Position numbers and translations under genes: made by a program
Origin: Pseudomonas paracarnis
GTDB lineage: Bacteria > Pseudomonadota > Gammaproteobacteria > Pseudomonadales > Pseudomonadaceae
Length of the DNA stretch: 64,000 nt
Direction: 5' to 3'
Assembly (NCBI RefSeq): GCF_904063055.1
Contig: NZ_CAJFCN010000005.1
Span: 248,001-312,000 of the forward strand
Shown: positions 61,112 through 64,000 of the stretch, one piece after another
Layout: every line of letters begins with the position of its first letter
Position numbering within the stretch: the stretch's first letter is position 1
The notes under the pieces: model-generated
What the model saw: the letters and a program-made list of their open reading frames with translations, nothing else
Database searches by the model: none
Told to the model about the DNA's origin: nothing

Positions 61112-61824
61112 GTGCACCTATCCTCGAAATGAAGAACCTGGACGTGTTCTACGGCCCGATCCAGGCCCTGAAAAAAGTCTCGCTGCACATCAACGAAGGC
61201 GAAACCGTCAGCCTGATCGGCTCCAATGGCGCGGGTAAGTCCACGTTACTGATGTCGATCTTCGGTCAGCCTCGGGCCGAGTCGGGGCAGATCCTCTACA
61301 ACGGCGTCGACATTACCCACAAATCGTCCCACTACATCGCTTCCAACGGCATTGCGCAGTCGCCGGAAGGGCGGCGGGTGTTCCCCGACATGACCGTCGA
61401 GGAAAACCTGCTGATGGGCACTATCCCCATTGGCGACAAGTTCGCCAGCGAGGACATGCAACGCATGTTCGAGCTGTTCCCCAGGCTCAAGGAGCGGCGC
61501 AACCAGCGGGCGATGACCATGTCCGGTGGTGAGCAACAAATGCTCGCCATCGCCCGTGCGCTGATGAGCCGGCCCAAGCTGTTGCTGCTCGATGAGCCAA
61601 GCCTGGGGTTGGCGCCGATTGTGGTGAAGCAGATCTTTTCCACCCTGCGCGAGCTGGCGTCCACCGGTATGACCATCTTCCTGGTGGAGCAGAACGCCAA
61701 CCATGCGCTGCGCCTGTCGGACCGAGCGTATGTGATGGTCAATGGTGAGATTCGCCTGACCGGCACCGGCAAGGAGTTGCTGGTGAACGAGGACGTGCGC
61801 AACGCCTACCTGGGCGGCCACTGA
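61108..61824 (+). CDS. braG: Branched-chain amino-acid ABC transporter ATPase BraG/LivF
   Basis: 238-residue ATPase with Walker A GSNGAGKS, signature MSGGEQQ and Walker B LLLLDEPSLG. Start overlaps the braF stop. Last gene of the braCDEFG operon; a nested palindromic region follows. Confidence 0.95.
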   Translation: MSAPILEMKNLDVFYGPIQALKKVSLHINEGETVSLIGSNGAGKSTLLMSIFGQPRAESGQILYNGVDITHKSSHYIASNGIAQSPEGRRVFPDMTVEENLLMGTIPIGDKFASEDMQRMFELFPRLKERRNQRAMTMSGGEQQMLAIARALMSRPKLLLLDEPSLGLAPIVVKQIFSTLRELASTGMTIFLVEQNANHALRLSDRAYVMVNGEIRLTGTGKELLVNEDVRNAYLGGH

Positions 61825-61846
61825 CCTAAGATCCAGGCGCATCAAC

Positions 61847-61972
61847 CCTGTGGGAACCGGGCCTTATGTGGGAGCCGGGCTTGCCCGCGACAGCATCACC
61901 TCGGTTTAGCTGACATACCGAGGTGGCCGCATCGCAGGCAAGCCAGCTCCCACCCAAAGCCGGTTCCCACAT
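61847..61972. repeat. Nested triple palindrome of REP units
   Basis: Outer arms TGTGGGAACCGG and CCGGTTCCCACA, middle arms GTGGGAGCCGGGCTTGCCCG and GCAGGCAAGCCAGCTCCCAC, and a perfect inner pair CACCTCGGT/ACCGAGGTG (61897-61905, 61917-61925). Three palindromes share one centre. Confidence 0.85.
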
Positions 61973-62007
61973 TTGTTTTTGCGATGTCCACAAGCGCTCC
62001 ACCAAAT

Positions 62008-62484
62008 TGTGGAAAACAAATCCAGCCCACCTCAAAAGCGCGACATATAGCCGCCGCAAATCCCTGTTTTGTCACAGTTTTGACTTGTCCCCATCCACTG
62101 TGGAACCGGCTGTGGGTAACGTGGGAGTAGCTGGCTGAAAGCCTTTAACCACGTGGCTTTTAGCGTGTTGGTTGTTTTTCGATCAGCGTGTTTTTCGCGA
62201 CCGTATCAAGGGTTTGTCAACCTGTTTAAAGACACAGGTATATGAACGAAATAAGACGTTCCGGCCTGTGGATAAGTCTGTGATTAAACTCTGGAAAGAC
62301 GCGCGCAGGGGCCGCAATGACTGGCCTGGAGCCATCGTTGTGTTTTTCTGCATTTGTCAGCGGCTACATAGGCGCTTGCCCAGGTCAAGCAAAAAACTTT
62401 ATAAAACCGCCTGCAACCCTTGTACACAGTGGCTTTGAGCCGTTTGCACTTGCCCCCAAAGACTGTGGGCGCAGTTGTGGATAA
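62008..62484 (-). promoter_or_regulatory. Cluster of co-oriented DnaA boxes
   Basis: Two perfect DnaA boxes, TGTGGATAA at 62267-62275 and 62476-62484 (TTATCCACA on the minus strand), plus one-mismatch boxes TGTGGAAAA (62008-62016) and TGTGGGTAA (62111-62119). All four point the same way. Weaker matches lie at 61984 and 62420. Confidence 0.65.
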
Positions 62485-62536
62485 CCTGCGCGCATATGGC
62501 TGCAAGCTACGGTTTATAAGGCTTTGCGTCGCTTGA

Positions 62537-63415
<879 letters not shown>

Positions 63416-63427
63416 GACCGCGTCGCT

Positions 63428-63505
63428 GCCATCGCAGGCAAGCCAGCTCCCACATTTGACGGTATTCACACATCCAAATGTGGGAAGGGGCTTGCCTGCG
63501 ATGGC
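63428..63505. repeat. REPIN-type palindrome
   Basis: Arms GCCATCGCAGGCAAGCCAGC and a variant right arm with GAAGGGGCTTGCCTGCGATG, between the SDR and CDF genes. The right arm uses AGGGGCTTGCC instead of GAGCTGGCTTGCC. Confidence 0.88.
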
Positions 63506-63595
63506 GGCAAATCGGCCAAAATGCGGCATAAGGTACACTGCCCGCCTGAAAACCCCACCGCACCCAGCGGTTTAAAGGTTTTGACAGGAGGCAAT

Positions 63596-64000
63596 GTGAG
63601 TAACCGAGGTGAGCAGGCACTGCTCAAACAATCGACTATCCTGATGTTCGCAGTCGCGATCGCCGGGATTGTCACGGGTGTGATATCCGGCGCCCAATCC
63701 ATTCTGTTCGACGGCTTTTTCTCGCTGATCGCCACCGCCATCAAGGTGCTGATGCTGATCACGGCCAAGCTGATCGCCAAGAAAAGCAACGAGCGTTTCC
63801 AGTTCGGCTATTGGCACCTGGAGCCAATGGTGCTGTTGATCGAAGGCAGTTTCCTGCTGCTGATCGCCATCTACGCGTTCCTCAATGGCGTGTTCGGCAT
63901 TATCAATGGCGGGCGCGAAATCGAGTTGGGGCTGGTGATCATTTATGCGGCGGTGTTTACCGTCGTAGAGTTCGCCTACTTCTTCTATGTGCGCTACCGC
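63596..64000 (+). CDS. Cation diffusion facilitator family transporter, 5' part
   Basis: Partial gene running off the right edge, 135 codons present. It begins GTG at 63596 after CAGGAGG: VSNRGEQALLKQSTILMFAV, then hydrophobic helices with SILFDGFFSLIATAIKVLM and the RFQFGYWHLEP motif typical of CDF metal efflux proteins. The FDGFFSL segment corresponds to the membrane metal site region. Metal specificity cannot be told from this part. Confidence 0.85.
   Translation, partial: MSNRGEQALLKQSTILMFAVAIAGIVTGVISGAQSILFDGFFSLIATAIKVLMLITAKLIAKKSNERFQFGYWHLEPMVLLIEGSFLLLIAIYAFLNGVFGIINGGREIELGLVIIYAAVFTVVEFAYFFYVRYR

Overview
The window is a gene-dense, high-GC stretch of a Pseudomonas chromosome, most likely from the P. 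fluorescens group. The evidence is near-identity of many proteins to pseudomonad families (SerB, Hfq, DnaB, azurin, AmaAB, Bra), a gene order that matches from memory the P. aeruginosa PA4960-to-PA4907 region with insertions, and a dense population of REP/REPIN-type palindromes (TGGGAGCTGGCTTGCCTGCG type) of the kind known from P. fluorescens. No prophage, transposase, CRISPR array or rRNA operon was seen.

Layout. 1-6.9 kb: partial ahpA-like membrane gene, serB, psd, a rhodanese, an HDOD protein, and motAB behind a flagellar sigma-28 promoter. 7.0-7.6 kb: an inserted orphan PemK/MazF-type toxin gene with a structured leader. 7.6-11.2 kb: rsgA, orn, a TRIC/YicG-type membrane protein, queG. 11.2-20.7 kb: one tightly coupled operon, nnrD-tsaE-amiB-mutL-miaA-hfq-hflX-hflK-hflC, with overlapping start/stop codons and a terminator after hflC. 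21-23.5 kb: hisZ-purA. 23.6-28.3 kb: a chemoreceptor and an FbpAB-type iron ABC transporter lacking its ATPase. 28.4-28.75 kb: two tandem tRNA-Leu(CAG) genes. 29-36.2 kb: rnr-rlmB, then rpsF-rpsR-DUF2232-rplI-dnaB, with an S6:S18-type leader ahead of rpsF. 36.4-38.7 kb: a YgiQ-type radical SAM gene.

38.8-41.8 kb is the most novel part: a two-gene cassette of unknown function (about 306-310-residue protein with a Gly/Ala-rich membrane hairpin, translationally coupled to a 149-residue four-helix membrane protein). It is duplicated in tandem together with its upstream REPIN. The layout resembles a pore-forming effector with its membrane immunity protein. 42-48.9 kb: a three-gene transglutaminase / circularly permuted ATP-grasp + alpha-E / transglutaminase cluster behind a good sigma-54 promoter; it is a conserved but biochemically uncharacterised peptide ligase/hydrolase-like system.

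49-52.1 kb: azurin with an ANR-type box, and the pncB-nadE NAD salvage operon. 52.3-56.3 kb: a LysR regulator divergent from amaB-amaA (L-pipecolate catabolism). 56.3-61.8 kb: a braCDEFG branched-chain amino-acid ABC transporter behind a consensus sigma-54 promoter with four GGTTGCAC-type direct repeats phased at 22-23 bp. 61.8-62.6 kb: an 820-bp gene-free region with nested palindromes and co-oriented DnaA boxes. 62.6-64 kb: a short-chain dehydrogenase and the start of a cation diffusion facilitator.

Functionally the window mixes core housekeeping (RNA modification and decay, ribosomal proteins, replication helicase, purine/His/Ser/NAD synthesis) with nitrogen- and amino-acid-related accessory functions, two of which carry sigma-54 promoters.
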